DNA of 41,478 bases from a bacterium. Its GTDB lineage: Bacteria > Babelota > Babeliae > Babelales > Vermiphilaceae. Both the position numbers and the translations under genes were made by a program. The notes under the pieces are model-generated. The model ran no database searches and was not told the origin of the DNA. It was given only the letters and a program-made list of their open reading frames with translations. The stretch lies in NCBI GenBank assembly GCA_021833825.1, contig JAKBEL010000023.1:1-41478 (forward strand), written 5' to 3'. Of this stretch, positions 7,836 through 15,446 are shown in pieces; the stretch's first letter is position 1, and every line of letters begins with the position of its first letter.

Positions 7836-8462
7836 ATGATAAGGTCATCTCAATTATTGAGTATGGTCAGTATGTTTTCGTTACATGCTGCTCATAATGG
7901 GCATATTGTTTTTGCACAGCTTGATCCATCTTCGATATTTTTTTCTCAGACAATAGAGAATATATATAAGGTTCATGCTCTGCATCTTATAAGTAGTGCG
8001 CGTAGCTATGAGGAGAGATATGGAGAGAAAACTTCGATTACACAGCTCTATCGCGCGATGTTGGGTAAAACATTAACAGATCTATCTTGTTTGGCCTCTC
8101 ATGAAATCAAAGATCTCTGTGCAAATCAAGATATTCAGTACTCTTTTGATCAGGCGTATGCGAATGTTCAAACATCAGCAGGTCTTAATGATCGCATTGC
8201 CTGTTGGCTAACTTTTGTATCGAGGCTTTATGATCATCGGGATAGGATTATTAAAGAAAAGTTTCCTGATCTGTGGCTTGTTCAAAAGGGTGATCAAACG
8301 GGCTATGATGATTATATTAAACAAAACGAGGAGATTTCATTTGATTGGTTCAAGGGTAAGTATTTGATAGCCTCTAAAGTTGTTACTTTTTTGCCATTTG
8401 CAGTGATACAGCGGTATGATCCTGATGTATTTGTTGCTTTTTTAGAGGCAAGAGGGGGATGA
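7836..8462 (+). CDS. Secreted hypothetical protein
   Basis: This 208-residue protein is of unrecognised family. ATG 7836 is chosen because GGAGGGGA ends 5 bases upstream; an in-frame ATG at 7821 has no such site and lies before it. The N-terminus (QLLSMVSMFSLHAAHNG) is a probable signal peptide, and the rest is soluble, mostly helical and rich in aromatic residues. There are no cysteine pairs, repeats or catalytic motifs that I can name. Element copy 2 begins only about a dozen bases after its stop. Confidence 0.6.
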   Translation: MIRSSQLLSMVSMFSLHAAHNGHIVFAQLDPSSIFFSQTIENIYKVHALHLISSARSYEERYGEKTSITQLYRAMLGKTLTDLSCLASHEIKDLCANQDIQYSFDQAYANVQTSAGLNDRIACWLTFVSRLYDHRDRIIKEKFPDLWLVQKGDQTGYDDYIKQNEEISFDWFKGKYLIASKVVTFLPFAVIQRYDPDVFVAFLEARGG

Positions 8463-8561
8463 TGATATGTTGTTTGCCTTGGCCAGGCAGTGGCTTATAT
8501 TTTTTTCTATTTTTTATCTTTTAAATTTCATTATATTTTTTCTTTATATATTCTTTTTTCA

Positions 8562-8616
8562 CGCTCGCCGGTCCTTCGATACATTTTTTCTTACGAAAAA
8601 ACACTCAGGATGAGCG
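8562..8616. repeat. Dispersed imperfect palindrome (inside element copy 2)
   Basis: CGCTC and TCCT at the left pair with AGGA and GAGCG at the right. The inner arm ATTTTTTC/GAAAAAA closes on TTAC. The sequence carries the family words TTCGATAC and CACTCAGG. Confidence 0.6.
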
Positions 8617-8810
8617 GATTGGAAGTTACTTGCTATAAATTTAAAATATAATAAATCATTCTTTTCATGCGATTGTCCTTTGTCCGCCCTGTCTCGCAAT
8701 AGCCTAAAAGGCGACGGCGGAAGACCTGGATAAGCGTAGACTGATCGCCTATTCGGCTCGAATCAGGTTCAACCTTACATTGGAATAATATTATAAATGT
8801 TTGGCCGGTA

Positions 8811-8964
8811 GCTTGTCGCCCACCTAAAATCAAGGCCTTCCAGGCCGTAGAGTGTGTGTGGGTATACAAGCGAGAGAAGCAATCAAACAGCATGTTTGTG
8901 CCGTTTTGGTTGTTAGGGGTTTTGGGCAAACAAAACCCTTAACGCCATCACCTGGCGAAGGTGG
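8811..8964 (+). ncRNA. Candidate structured RNA, core of copy 2
   Basis: It has the same fold as copy 1. Stem A: GCTTGT 8811-8816 with ACAAGC 8866-8871, CCCAC 8819-8823 with GTGGG 8858-8862, GGCCT 8834-8838 with AGGCC 8842-8846. Stem B: CAAAC 8884-8888 with GTTTG 8894-8898 around AGCAT. Stem C: 8912-8924 with 8931-8943 around GGCAAA, where GGGGTTTTG replaces AGTATTTTT and the partner arm changes to match apart from one G-T pair. Stem D: CACCT 8949-8953 with AGGTG 8959-8963 around GGCGA. The G-T pair would be A-C on the other strand, so the RNA is on the plus strand, convergent with tatD. Confidence 0.6.
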
Positions 8965-9070
8965 AAAATCTTAACACCTGCCCGGTAGGGCAATAAAAAA
9001 ACAAAAAAGAAAAAGGAATATAAAAAATTAAGAAAGAAAATTAGAACAATAAGCCATCTGCTGAAGATAA

Positions 9071-9877
9071 CTATATACCAAACACCTTTTTGGCATTAAC
9101 CGTTGTCTTATCCGCCACTTCTTCAAGCGAAACTGATCGTAATTCCGCTAGATATTGCGCAATTAAAGCAATTGAACTAGGACTATTCTTTTTGCCACGC
9201 ATCGATTGTGGAGGCAAGAACGGTGCATCAGTTTCAAGAACAATGTGATCTAAGCTAACTGTTTGTGCAATTTCACGTAAATAATTATTTTTTGGATAGG
9301 TAATAGTGCCTCCAAGGCCTAATACAAAATTCCATTCGATCACTTGCCGCGCAAAATCAAGATCTTCTGAAAAGCAATGAATGATGCCCCGTTTCATATC
9401 ATTTTTATATTCTTCAAGAACGCGCAATGTTTCATCACGAGCATCACGTGTGTGAACAACAAGTGCAAGATCATGCTCGAGTGCAAGTTCAATCTGAGCT
9501 TTGAATGCATTTTTTTGACGTTCAACATTATAATCAGGATAATGAAAGTCGAGGCCACATTCACCAATGCCGACGATGTTACGTTCTTGTTTTTGTTTTA
9601 ATAGTATTTTCAGTTCATGAATATCATCTTGCCAAGATGCGGTGCAATCATTGGGATGGATGCCGACAACCGCATAACTGTTTGTAAACCATTGTGCAAG
9701 CGTGATGCAGTTTCTGCTCTCAATAAGGCTTGTGCCAACATTAATGATGATTGAGACATTATAATCTTGCGCATTCTTGACTATCTCTTGTGCTTTATGC
9801 TTATCATCGATATGTAATAGTTTGTCTTCGAAATCTTTTACCATAATATTCATGTGGCAGTGTGTGTCGATAAGCAC
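9071..9877 (-). CDS. tatD: TatD-family metal-dependent hydrolase (DNase)
   Basis: This 268-residue TIM-barrel protein has the family's metal ligands: H-x-H at residues 6 and 8 (LIDTHCHMN), E in GIGECGLDFHY, H in VVHTRDA, H in GIIHCFSED and D in VLETDAPFLPP. TatD enzymes are Mg-dependent 3'-5' exonucleases implicated in DNA fragmentation and repair. The start is GTG 9877, with AAAGGA 6 bases upstream; this places the conserved LIDTH at once, as in relatives, whereas the longer frame to 9949 adds 24 unrelated residues. Element copy 2 abuts its stop codon. No operon partner is visible. Confidence 0.9.
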   Translation of the reverse strand: MLIDTHCHMNIMVKDFEDKLLHIDDKHKAQEIVKNAQDYNVSIIINVGTSLIESRNCITLAQWFTNSYAVVGIHPNDCTASWQDDIHELKILLKQKQERNIVGIGECGLDFHYPDYNVERQKNAFKAQIELALEHDLALVVHTRDARDETLRVLEEYKNDMKRGIIHCFSEDLDFARQVIEWNFVLGLGGTITYPKNNYLREIAQTVSLDHIVLETDAPFLPPQSMRGKKNSPSSIALIAQYLAELRSVSLEEVADKTTVNAKKVFGI

Positions 9878-10045
9878 AATAGATCCTTTTGTTAAGCGAA
9901 ATCGGTCAATGCTATAATCATAGATCATGAATCTTAATTTGACAAACATGTAAATAGAATTACTCTAAAAAATGAGGGAATATAAAAGGAATTTATAATG
10001 AGGTAGCAAGTGTGTTAACCATAAATAACCATTTAAGGAGTATAT

Positions 10046-10336
10046 ATGAATAAGAGTGAATTAATCATATCACTCAGTGAAGAGACGACCTTTAGCAAAA
10101 AAGATGTCTCAAGAGTTCTTGATGCTTTTACACGCATCATTGAGAGAACATTGAGAAAAGGTCAAAAAGTTTCAATCACTGGTTTTGGGGCATTTTGGAT
10201 CTCAAGACGCCCAGCACGTAAAGGTATCAATCCTGCAACTAAAGAGCGTATTAATCTTCCAGAGGTTAATGTCCCACGTTTTAAAGCTGGAAAGAATCTA
10301 CGTGAAGTTGTTCGTACAGTGAAAATAGGCTCATAA
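10046..10336 (+). CDS. hup: HU/IHF-family DNA-binding protein
   Basis: This 96-residue nucleoid protein begins MNKSELIISLSEETTFSKKD and contains the family signature GFGAFWISRRPARKGINPATKE followed by VPRFKAGKNLREVV. The Arg/Pro arm (RKGINPATKERINLP) inserts into the DNA minor groove and bends it. It would act as a dimer in chromosome compaction and architecture. AAGGAG lies 8 bases before ATG 10046. A TATAAT at 9994-9999 could be its -10 box. A terminator follows at 10375, so it is probably transcribed alone. Confidence 0.93.
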   Translation: MNKSELIISLSEETTFSKKDVSRVLDAFTRIIERTLRKGQKVSITGFGAFWISRRPARKGINPATKERINLPEVNVPRFKAGKNLREVVRTVKIGS

Positions 10337-10374
10337 TTAAGGCCTAAAAGCTCAAAAAACTTTGCTCATTACAT

Positions 10375-10398
10375 AAGGTCGCAGTTTGCGGCCTTTTT
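10375..10398 (+). terminator. Intrinsic terminator after the HU gene
   Basis: GGTCGC pairs with GCGGCC (one T-G pair) around AGTTT and is followed by TTTTT, 40 bases after the stop codon. Confidence 0.75.
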
Positions 10399-10478
10399 CA
10401 TTGGTCTTGCAAAACCATGTATTTCAAGTATCTTAAAAACAGAGTTCTGTTATTTGGATATTATCATCTAGGGGTATC

Positions 10479-11714
10479 ATGATTGATTTAGGCCTATTGC
10501 GAAAAGAGCCAAAAAAAGTTATTGCATTATTACAAAAAAAAGATCCAGGATATGACGCACAACGTCTGTATGATCTTGATAAAGATGTCCAGTCATTAAA
10601 GGTGCGGATCGAGTCATTGCGCCATGAGAAGAATGCGCTTGCAGATAGAGCAAAGTCTGGTATTACTGACGATATTCGCGAAAAATCTATCTCAGTTGGT
10701 AAAGATCTTAAAGAGCAGGAAGCAAAATTAAAAGAGTTAGAGCCTCTGTTTCGTGAATTGTGGCTCTGCGCACCTAATTTGCCCTATGATGATATTCCAG
10801 AGGGTAATAAAGAATCTAATAAAGTTGTAAAAACGGTAGGTGAAAAACCGACGTTCACATTTGATGTTAAACATCATCTTGATTTGGGTAATGCGCTCGG
10901 TTGGTTCGATTTTGAAGCGGCAGCTGTGATGAGTGCTGGCAATTTTCCACTCTATAAAGGCGATGCTGTTCGCCTGATCTATTCACTGGCAACATTCATG
11001 CTCAAGCACAATATGCGCCATGGTTATGAGCCAATTTTACCACCCTATTTAGTCAATGAACGTTCATTAGAGGTTGCAAGTAATTTTCCTAAATTCAGAG
11101 ATCAGGTCTATGAGATCTCTAATGATAAACTGTTTCTCACACCAACATCAGAGGTTAATTTAACCAATCTGTATCGTGATCATATTTTTGCATCAGAAGA
11201 TCTTCCTGTTCGTATGACAGCTTGGACAAGTTGTTTCAGAAGAGAGGCTGGTAGTTACGGTTCTCATGAGCGTGGATTGATTAGAATTCATCAGTTTGAA
11301 AAATTAGAGATATATACCATGTGCGAGCCTGAAAATGCAGCTGCAGAGCAAGAACGTATGCTTGCATGTGCTGAAGATATTTTAAAGCAGCTAGATCTGC
11401 ATTATCGCATTAGCCTGTTGGCTGCTCAAGATTGTTCATTTGCGTCGGCAAAAACATTCGATATTGAGGTCTGGTTGCCGGGGCAAAAGCAGTATTATGA
11501 AGTCTCTTCATGTAGTAATTGCACCGATTTTCAAGCACGACGCGGTCAGATCCGTTACCGCAAGACTCCAGAAAGCAAGACCGATCTTGTCTATACATTA
11601 AATTCATCATCATTGGCATTGCCACGGTTAATGGTCGCCATTATGGAGACATATCAGCAGGAAGATGGTAGCATTGCAATTCCAGAGGTGTTGAAAAAAC
11701 AGTCCTTTTTTTAA
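10479..11714 (+). CDS. serS: Seryl-tRNA synthetase
   Basis: This 411-residue class II synthetase attaches serine to tRNA-Ser. The N-terminal 110 residues are the two-helix coiled-coil arm that grips the tRNA long variable arm. Motif 2 is seen as TSCFRREAGSYG with RGLIRIHQFEKLE, and motif 3 as NSSSLALPRLMVAI near the C-terminus. TPTSEVNLTN is the serine/ATP-site loop. The length is close to the bacterial norm of about 420-430. No strong ribosome-binding site is visible, but ATG 10479 gives the expected MIDLGLLRKEP start. The DUF58 gene begins 12 bases after the stop. Confidence 0.95.
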   Translation: MIDLGLLRKEPKKVIALLQKKDPGYDAQRLYDLDKDVQSLKVRIESLRHEKNALADRAKSGITDDIREKSISVGKDLKEQEAKLKELEPLFRELWLCAPNLPYDDIPEGNKESNKVVKTVGEKPTFTFDVKHHLDLGNALGWFDFEAAAVMSAGNFPLYKGDAVRLIYSLATFMLKHNMRHGYEPILPPYLVNERSLEVASNFPKFRDQVYEISNDKLFLTPTSEVNLTNLYRDHIFASEDLPVRMTAWTSCFRREAGSYGSHERGLIRIHQFEKLEIYTMCEPENAAAEQERMLACAEDILKQLDLHYRISLLAAQDCSFASAKTFDIEVWLPGQKQYYEVSSCSNCTDFQARRGQIRYRKTPESKTDLVYTLNSSSLALPRLMVAIMETYQQEDGSIAIPEVLKKQSFF

Positions 11715-11725
11715 TTGAGTAGCAT

Positions 11726-12592
11726 ATGGTGAGCAAAGATATCGTAAAGCGTGTCAGGCAGATAGAGATTCACACCAAGCGTTTATTGAGTGGATCATTG
11801 GTTGGTCAGAGCAGTTCTGCTGTCAAAGGTAGTGGATTTGAATTTGACCAGATTCGTGAATATCAGCAGGGTGATGATGTTCGTTTCATTGATTGGAAAA
11901 GCTCGGCCCGTATGGACAAATTGATGATACGCCAATATATTGAGGAGCGTAATCGTTCAATTGTATTGCTTGTTGACGTCTCAGGATCGAGTTTTTTCGG
12001 TTCAGGAAGTAAACTAAAATATGAAGTGATTGCAGAACTTGCAGCAGTCATTGCACTTGCTGGCGAATATGCAAAGGATCATGTCGGGTTATTACTATTC
12101 TCCGATCAGGTTGAACTGTTTATTCCACCAAACTGTGGTCAAAGGCACATTCACCATCTTTTAGAGCAGCTCTTTAGTTACAAGCCCAAGCATGTCAAAA
12201 CATCGATTACTGTTGCTCTTGAACATGTGGCAAAGCTGCATATTAAAAATGCGATAGTCTTTCTGATTTCAGATTTTATTAGTTCTTCGTTTAAAAGAGC
12301 ATTGAATGTTGTTGCAAAAAAACATGATGTTATCGCAGTACGCTGTCTTGATAAAAATGAGCTTGCAATGCCGGCGGTAGGTTTTTTGACTGTTGTGGAT
12401 GATGAAACAGGAGATGAGGCGGTTATTGATGTGCGATCGGCAACATCGGCGGTGAATCATTATTGTCATGAACGCCTGTATGAACAGAATCGCAATTTTA
12501 GTCTCTCTGGCGTTGATCTGCTTGATATTAAAAGCACGCAGCCCTATATACATGATATGGTTAAGTTTTTCAAAAAACGTATGCTCTATTAA
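11726..12592 (+). CDS. DUF58 protein (Bat/MoxR-associated, VWA-like)
   Basis: This 288-residue protein has the DUF58 signature: GSGFEFDQIREYQQGDDVRFIDW followed by R-x-Y-x-EER. It is followed by a von Willebrand-A-like fold with a DVSGSS metal-site motif at about residue 90. DUF58 proteins usually sit beside a MoxR AAA ATPase and VWA/TPR membrane proteins (the Bat cluster), thought to assemble or stabilise envelope complexes. Here only the DUF4381 partner follows, 14 bases downstream. Neither MoxR nor the VWA membrane proteins are in the window. No transmembrane segment is seen. Confidence 0.87.
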   Translation: MVSKDIVKRVRQIEIHTKRLLSGSLVGQSSSAVKGSGFEFDQIREYQQGDDVRFIDWKSSARMDKLMIRQYIEERNRSIVLLVDVSGSSFFGSGSKLKYEVIAELAAVIALAGEYAKDHVGLLLFSDQVELFIPPNCGQRHIHHLLEQLFSYKPKHVKTSITVALEHVAKLHIKNAIVFLISDFISSSFKRALNVVAKKHDVIAVRCLDKNELAMPAVGFLTVVDDETGDEAVIDVRSATSAVNHYCHERLYEQNRNFSLSGVDLLDIKSTQPYIHDMVKFFKKRMLY

Positions 12593-12606
12593 CAGAGGGA
12601 AAATCG

Positions 12607-13119
12607 ATGAATAGTTTTCAGGAACAACCACGACTAGAACTCTATCCTATTTATGGCCTTTGGCATGTGCCTTTTTGGCAGCGCGGCTGGTTTATTGTCG
12701 CTATTGTGTTTGGAGCGGTGTTGTTATGTACTATTCTTTTGTATCTCTTTTTCAGAAGCTATAGAGCAAAAAAAGTTGTATTGCCATCATGGCAGATTGC
12801 ACTCAATAGATTACAAGAAGTTAAAAAGAATGGTCTATTGTCGCCCAATATGAGTGAACGTTATTATGTGCAACTGACAAGCTTATTAAAAGAATATATG
12901 AGCGATCAGTTTGGCGTTGATGTGCGCAGTTTAACCGATGAGCAGATGTGCAGCTATATTGATCAAAAAATACCCTATACTGATTATAAAGAGGGCTTAA
13001 AACGTATTTTCACAGCAGGTGTATTTATTAAATTCGCCAATCAATCTGCAATTGAAAAACAGATGGTTGAAGATTGGCAGCATGCTTATGATTTTGTTAT
13101 GGTTAGTAAGGGGGTTTGA
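12607..13119 (+). CDS. DUF4381-like membrane protein of Bat-type cluster
   Basis: This 170-residue protein has a short N-terminal part (LYPIYGLWHVPFWQRGW), one strong membrane span (IVAIVFGAVLLCTILLYLFF, about residues 37-56), then a basic, helical cytoplasmic domain including SERYYVQLTSLLKEYM and a C-terminal FIKFANQ segment. This is the layout of the DUF4381 proteins that follow DUF58 genes. AGAGG lies upstream of ATG 12607. Element copy 3 begins only about 8 bases after its stop, exactly where BatA/BatB-type genes would be expected. The cluster is therefore either broken or minimal. Confidence 0.75.
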   Translation: MNSFQEQPRLELYPIYGLWHVPFWQRGWFIVAIVFGAVLLCTILLYLFFRSYRAKKVVLPSWQIALNRLQEVKKNGLLSPNMSERYYVQLTSLLKEYMSDQFGVDVRSLTDEQMCSYIDQKIPYTDYKEGLKRIFTAGVFIKFANQSAIEKQMVEDWQHAYDFVMVSKGV

Positions 13120-13315
13120 TTTTTTGTTATCTTGCAGATGGCTTATAATTGCTCTTATTGTGTTCTAATTTTTATTATCCATATTCTAAAAATGTTTATT
13201 CCAAAAAGATTATTATTGCTCATAATACCATCAGTAACTACTTTATGTCAAAGGTGCATATTATTGTGGAAAGGGGATTTGCAGGTATTATTACTCGATT
13301 AATTGATTATAGATG

Positions 13316-13375
13316 GATTCGATACCCTGCTACGCTAAGGCTGCGCAGGGTCCTCACCATGAGCGGAAGAATTAA
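13316..13375. repeat. Dispersed imperfect palindrome (inside element copy 3)
   Basis: The family words TTCGATA and CATGAGCGG flank a strong inner hairpin, ACCCTGC with GCAGGGT (13324-13351). It has the same position relative to the RNA core as the palindrome in copy 2. Confidence 0.6.
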
Positions 13376-13405
13376 TGTTACATAATAAAATGAAATTCTG
13401 ATCGA

Positions 13406-13553
13406 GATCTTTGATACCCCTGAGATCAAAGCTTTTAGGCTGAAGAGCGTGGGGTGGAATAGATCGACATGAGCAATCCAACAGCATGTTGGTGGCCAGG
13501 ATTATCAAGGAGGTTGCCAAAAACCTCGCTTGATGCCACACGCGGCGAGCGTG
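13406..13553 (+). ncRNA. Candidate structured RNA, core of copy 3
   Basis: It has the same architecture as copies 1 and 2 with largely different stems. Stem A: GATCT 13406-13410 with AGATC 13461-13465, CCCC 13417-13420 with GGGG 13451-13454, AGCT 13430-13433 with GGCT 13438-13441 (one T-G pair). The internal loop keeps ATCAA and AGAG. Stem B: CCAAC with GTTGG (13478-13492) around AGCAT. Stem C: TCAAG+GAGGTT with AACCTC+CTTGA (13505-13533) around GCCAAA, with one bulged G. Stem D: CACGC with GCGTG (13539-13553) around GGCGA. The near-complete replacement of stems C and D with loops kept is strong evidence of a conserved fold. Confidence 0.6.
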
Positions 13554-13732
13554 AGACAAAAATATAAAAAGAAATATTGATAATGAAAATTATAAAACAT
13601 AAAAAGAAAAACATCCGCTATCCGCGCAGGATAAAACAAAAATCACAACTCTCTTTAGACATCTTTCATAAAATAAACTATACTTAAACACATTTCCCAA
13701 TCATTCTAAACAAAAAATTTTTATAAAATATA

Positions 13733-14869
13733 ATGTATCATTCATTCTATATTCATTGGCCATTTTGCCCCTATAAGTGCCACTTCTGCCCATTTATTGC
13801 TTATGCATTTAAGGGGCAAGAGAGTTATATGCCACAATATCATCATGCGTTGCAAAAAGAGCTGCTCGCATTTCATGATCAGCAGGGACAAAAAATAGAT
13901 GTAAAGACTATCTATTTTGGTGGGGGAACGCCAAGCACCTATCCGGACGATCTGCTACTTGACACGTTTGGTACACTAAGAAAGGTATCAAATTTTGATG
14001 ATGCAACCGAGATTACTATAGAGGTCAATCCGGGAACTGCCAATAGAGCTAAGTTAGAGCATTGGAAAAGGCTTGGTGTAAATAGATTGAGTATTGGTGT
14101 TCAAAGTTTGAATGAGAAGGTGATGCAGGATATAAATAGATTGCAAACCAATACGGATATTTATAACGTATTGCAAGATGCAAAAGGGCTCTTTGATAAT
14201 GTGAATGTTGACCTTATAATAGGATTGCCTAACATATCTTCCACTCAATGGAAGGAGCAGGTAAAGTCTATTATGCAGTGGCCAATAGCACATATAGCGA
14301 TCTATTTTTTAACGGTACATGAGTTTACGCCACTCTATTATAGAGTGAAAAAGAGAGATCTTATGTTGCCTCCTGATGATGAGATAGTTGATCTTTATGA
14401 TTGGACAGTAGAATATCTTGAACGGCATGGATTTATGCAGTATGAGGTCTCTAATTTTGCTCGTGAAGGTTTTCAGTCGGTTCATAATAGAGGTTATTGG
14501 CAACGTAAGCCATATCGTGGATTTGGGGTGGGAGCATGGTCATTTGATGGAAGTAATCGTTTTATGAATAGAAAGAATTTGGCTTTATATATGAAGGGTG
14601 CGCAGGAGAACGATACTGTAGAGTTTACTGAATTGTTAAATGATGAGCAGGTTATATTGGAATCGATTATGTTGAATTTGCGGCAAAAAGAGGGATTAAA
14701 GGCAGATGATTATTATCGTTTTGTTGGATCCGAAAAGTATGACTGCATGAAAGAACAGGTCGAGCAATTAAAGGGCAGGGGGCTTCTTGTTGAGCGTGAT
14801 GGTAGGTTGCAATTGACTATAAAGGGTCTTGCTCTTGAGCAGGAGATTATAGTGAAAATGTCTCCATAG
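13733..14869 (+). CDS. hemW: HemW-like radical SAM protein
   Basis: This 378-residue protein has the radical-SAM cluster motif C12-x3-C16-x2-C19 (FCPYKCHFC), then YFGGGTPSTYP, the SAM-binding EVNPGT, and GVQSLNEKVMQDINR. The C-terminal part includes YEVSNFAREG and NRGYW, as in HemW. HemW was long annotated as oxygen-independent coproporphyrinogen III oxidase but in studied cases binds or transfers heme. No ribosome-binding site is visible before ATG 13733, and no other heme gene is in the window, so the substrate relationship is open. It lies about 100 bases after element copy 3. Confidence 0.88.
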   Translation: MYHSFYIHWPFCPYKCHFCPFIAYAFKGQESYMPQYHHALQKELLAFHDQQGQKIDVKTIYFGGGTPSTYPDDLLLDTFGTLRKVSNFDDATEITIEVNPGTANRAKLEHWKRLGVNRLSIGVQSLNEKVMQDINRLQTNTDIYNVLQDAKGLFDNVNVDLIIGLPNISSTQWKEQVKSIMQWPIAHIAIYFLTVHEFTPLYYRVKKRDLMLPPDDEIVDLYDWTVEYLERHGFMQYEVSNFAREGFQSVHNRGYWQRKPYRGFGVGAWSFDGSNRFMNRKNLALYMKGAQENDTVEFTELLNDEQVILESIMLNLRQKEGLKADDYYRFVGSEKYDCMKEQVEQLKGRGLLVERDGRLQLTIKGLALEQEIIVKMSP

Positions 14870-14957
14870 TTAGCAATAGATAGTTGCGTTGTAATGATGA
14901 AATCAGACATTTGTTGATTAGGACTATTATTTTTTAACGTATATGTAAGGTATATTT

Positions 14958-15419
14958 ATGGCTAAGCACATCGGTATTAAATTGCCAGAAGATTTGGTTG
15001 AAGTATTAAAAAAAGGGCAGACAGTTGCAGTATTGGCTACCTATTCAGAAAAAGGTCTGCCACATACAACGCCAATTCAATCAATTTATCCAAAAGGGCT
15101 TGAAAGTATTCTGATTTCTATTCATAAAGATCATACTGGTTATCATAATATGGTATGGCAAAAAAAGGTAATGCTATGCTTCTTAGATGAAGGCAATATT
15201 GCTTATAGCATTTTGGGTAGAGCCGGAGTGGTTCGTGCACCTTCTAATGTACATCCTTTGATGAATGTGGTACGTATAGATATTATTGATATTAAGAGTG
15301 ATCGTTCTGTGTTGACTCGTGTTGATAGTGGAGTTCGTTGGAGCTATACATCTTGGGAAGCTGAAGAGCTTTCAAAGGGCCTGCTTGATGAGCTTAAAGA
15401 GTTAGCAGAGACACTTTAA
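14958..15419 (+). CDS. Pyridoxamine 5'-phosphate oxidase-like flavoprotein
   Basis: This 153-residue protein fits a single split-barrel flavin-binding domain. It contains an N-terminal helix, TVAVLATYSEKGLPHTTPIQ (the usual first strands with the polar G-x-P-H turn), a middle segment ending KKVMLCFLD, and a strand with ILGRAGVVR. Such proteins bind FMN, F420 or heme, and many have unknown substrates. It is much shorter than true PdxH (about 210) and lacks the PdxH C-terminal signature, so a role in vitamin B6 synthesis is unlikely. AAGG stands about 8 bases before ATG 14958. It is probably co-transcribed with the next gene. Confidence 0.7.
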   Translation: MAKHIGIKLPEDLVEVLKKGQTVAVLATYSEKGLPHTTPIQSIYPKGLESILISIHKDHTGYHNMVWQKKVMLCFLDEGNIAYSILGRAGVVRAPSNVHPLMNVVRIDIIDIKSDRSVLTRVDSGVRWSYTSWEAEELSKGLLDELKELAETL

Positions 15420-15446
15420 TAGGAACCAAAAATAAGGGAGTTCTTT

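Larger units (their letters stand above)
8474..9070 (+). mobile_element. Structured non-coding element, copy 2 (full extent)
   Basis: The left end has the hairpin GCCT/AGGC (8476-8488) followed by TGGCTTAT (8491-8498). The right end has ATAAGCCA (9049-9056) followed by a small hairpin and GATAA, so the two ends pair perfectly over 8 bases. Inside are a palindrome of the dispersed family (8562-8616), a hairpin with CCGCC 8684-8688 pairing GGCGG 8716-8720, the folded core 8811-8964 and a TGCCC/GGGCA hairpin (8979-8992). The element fills the whole gap between the secreted-protein gene and tatD and encodes no credible protein. Mobility is inferred from repetition and end symmetry; no target duplication was confirmed. 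Confidence 0.55.
13127..13634 (+). mobile_element. Structured non-coding element, copy 3 (full extent)
   Basis: The left end at 13127-13146 reads TTATCTTGCAGATGGCTTAT. The reverse complement of the right end reads TTATCCTGCGCGGATAGC, so the ends are imperfect inverted repeats; flanking GATTTTT at 13118 and AAAAATC at 13639 may extend them. Each end forms a small hairpin (ATCT/AGAT at the left, ATCC/GGAT 13620-13632 at the right). Between them lie AT-rich DNA, a palindrome (13316-13375) and the folded core 13406-13553. The element fills the gap between the DUF4381 gene and hemW. The 78-codon frame inside is judged non-coding because it runs through the palindrome. Confidence 0.55.

Noticed and set aside
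8633-8929. 98-codon minus-strand frame inside element copy 2
   Set aside because: It translates the structured core, including perfect stems, and has no homologous frame in copies 1 or 3, so the conservation there is of RNA structure and not protein.
12269-12631. 120-codon frame antisense to the DUF58 gene, and similar antisense frames at 37063-37428 and 25637-25942
   Set aside because: They mirror well-supported genes, carry no recognisable motifs and lack start signals; they are frame shadows.
13149-13559. 78-codon plus-strand and 74-codon minus-strand frames inside element copy 3
   Set aside because: Both cross the palindrome or RNA hairpins, have no start signals and are not shared by the other copies.
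8474-13634. The structured elements as riboswitches of the downstream genes
   Set aside because: Copy 2 is convergent with tatD, copy 1 precedes a tRNA and copy 3 precedes hemW, so there is no consistent regulated gene, and expression platforms with terminators were not seen.
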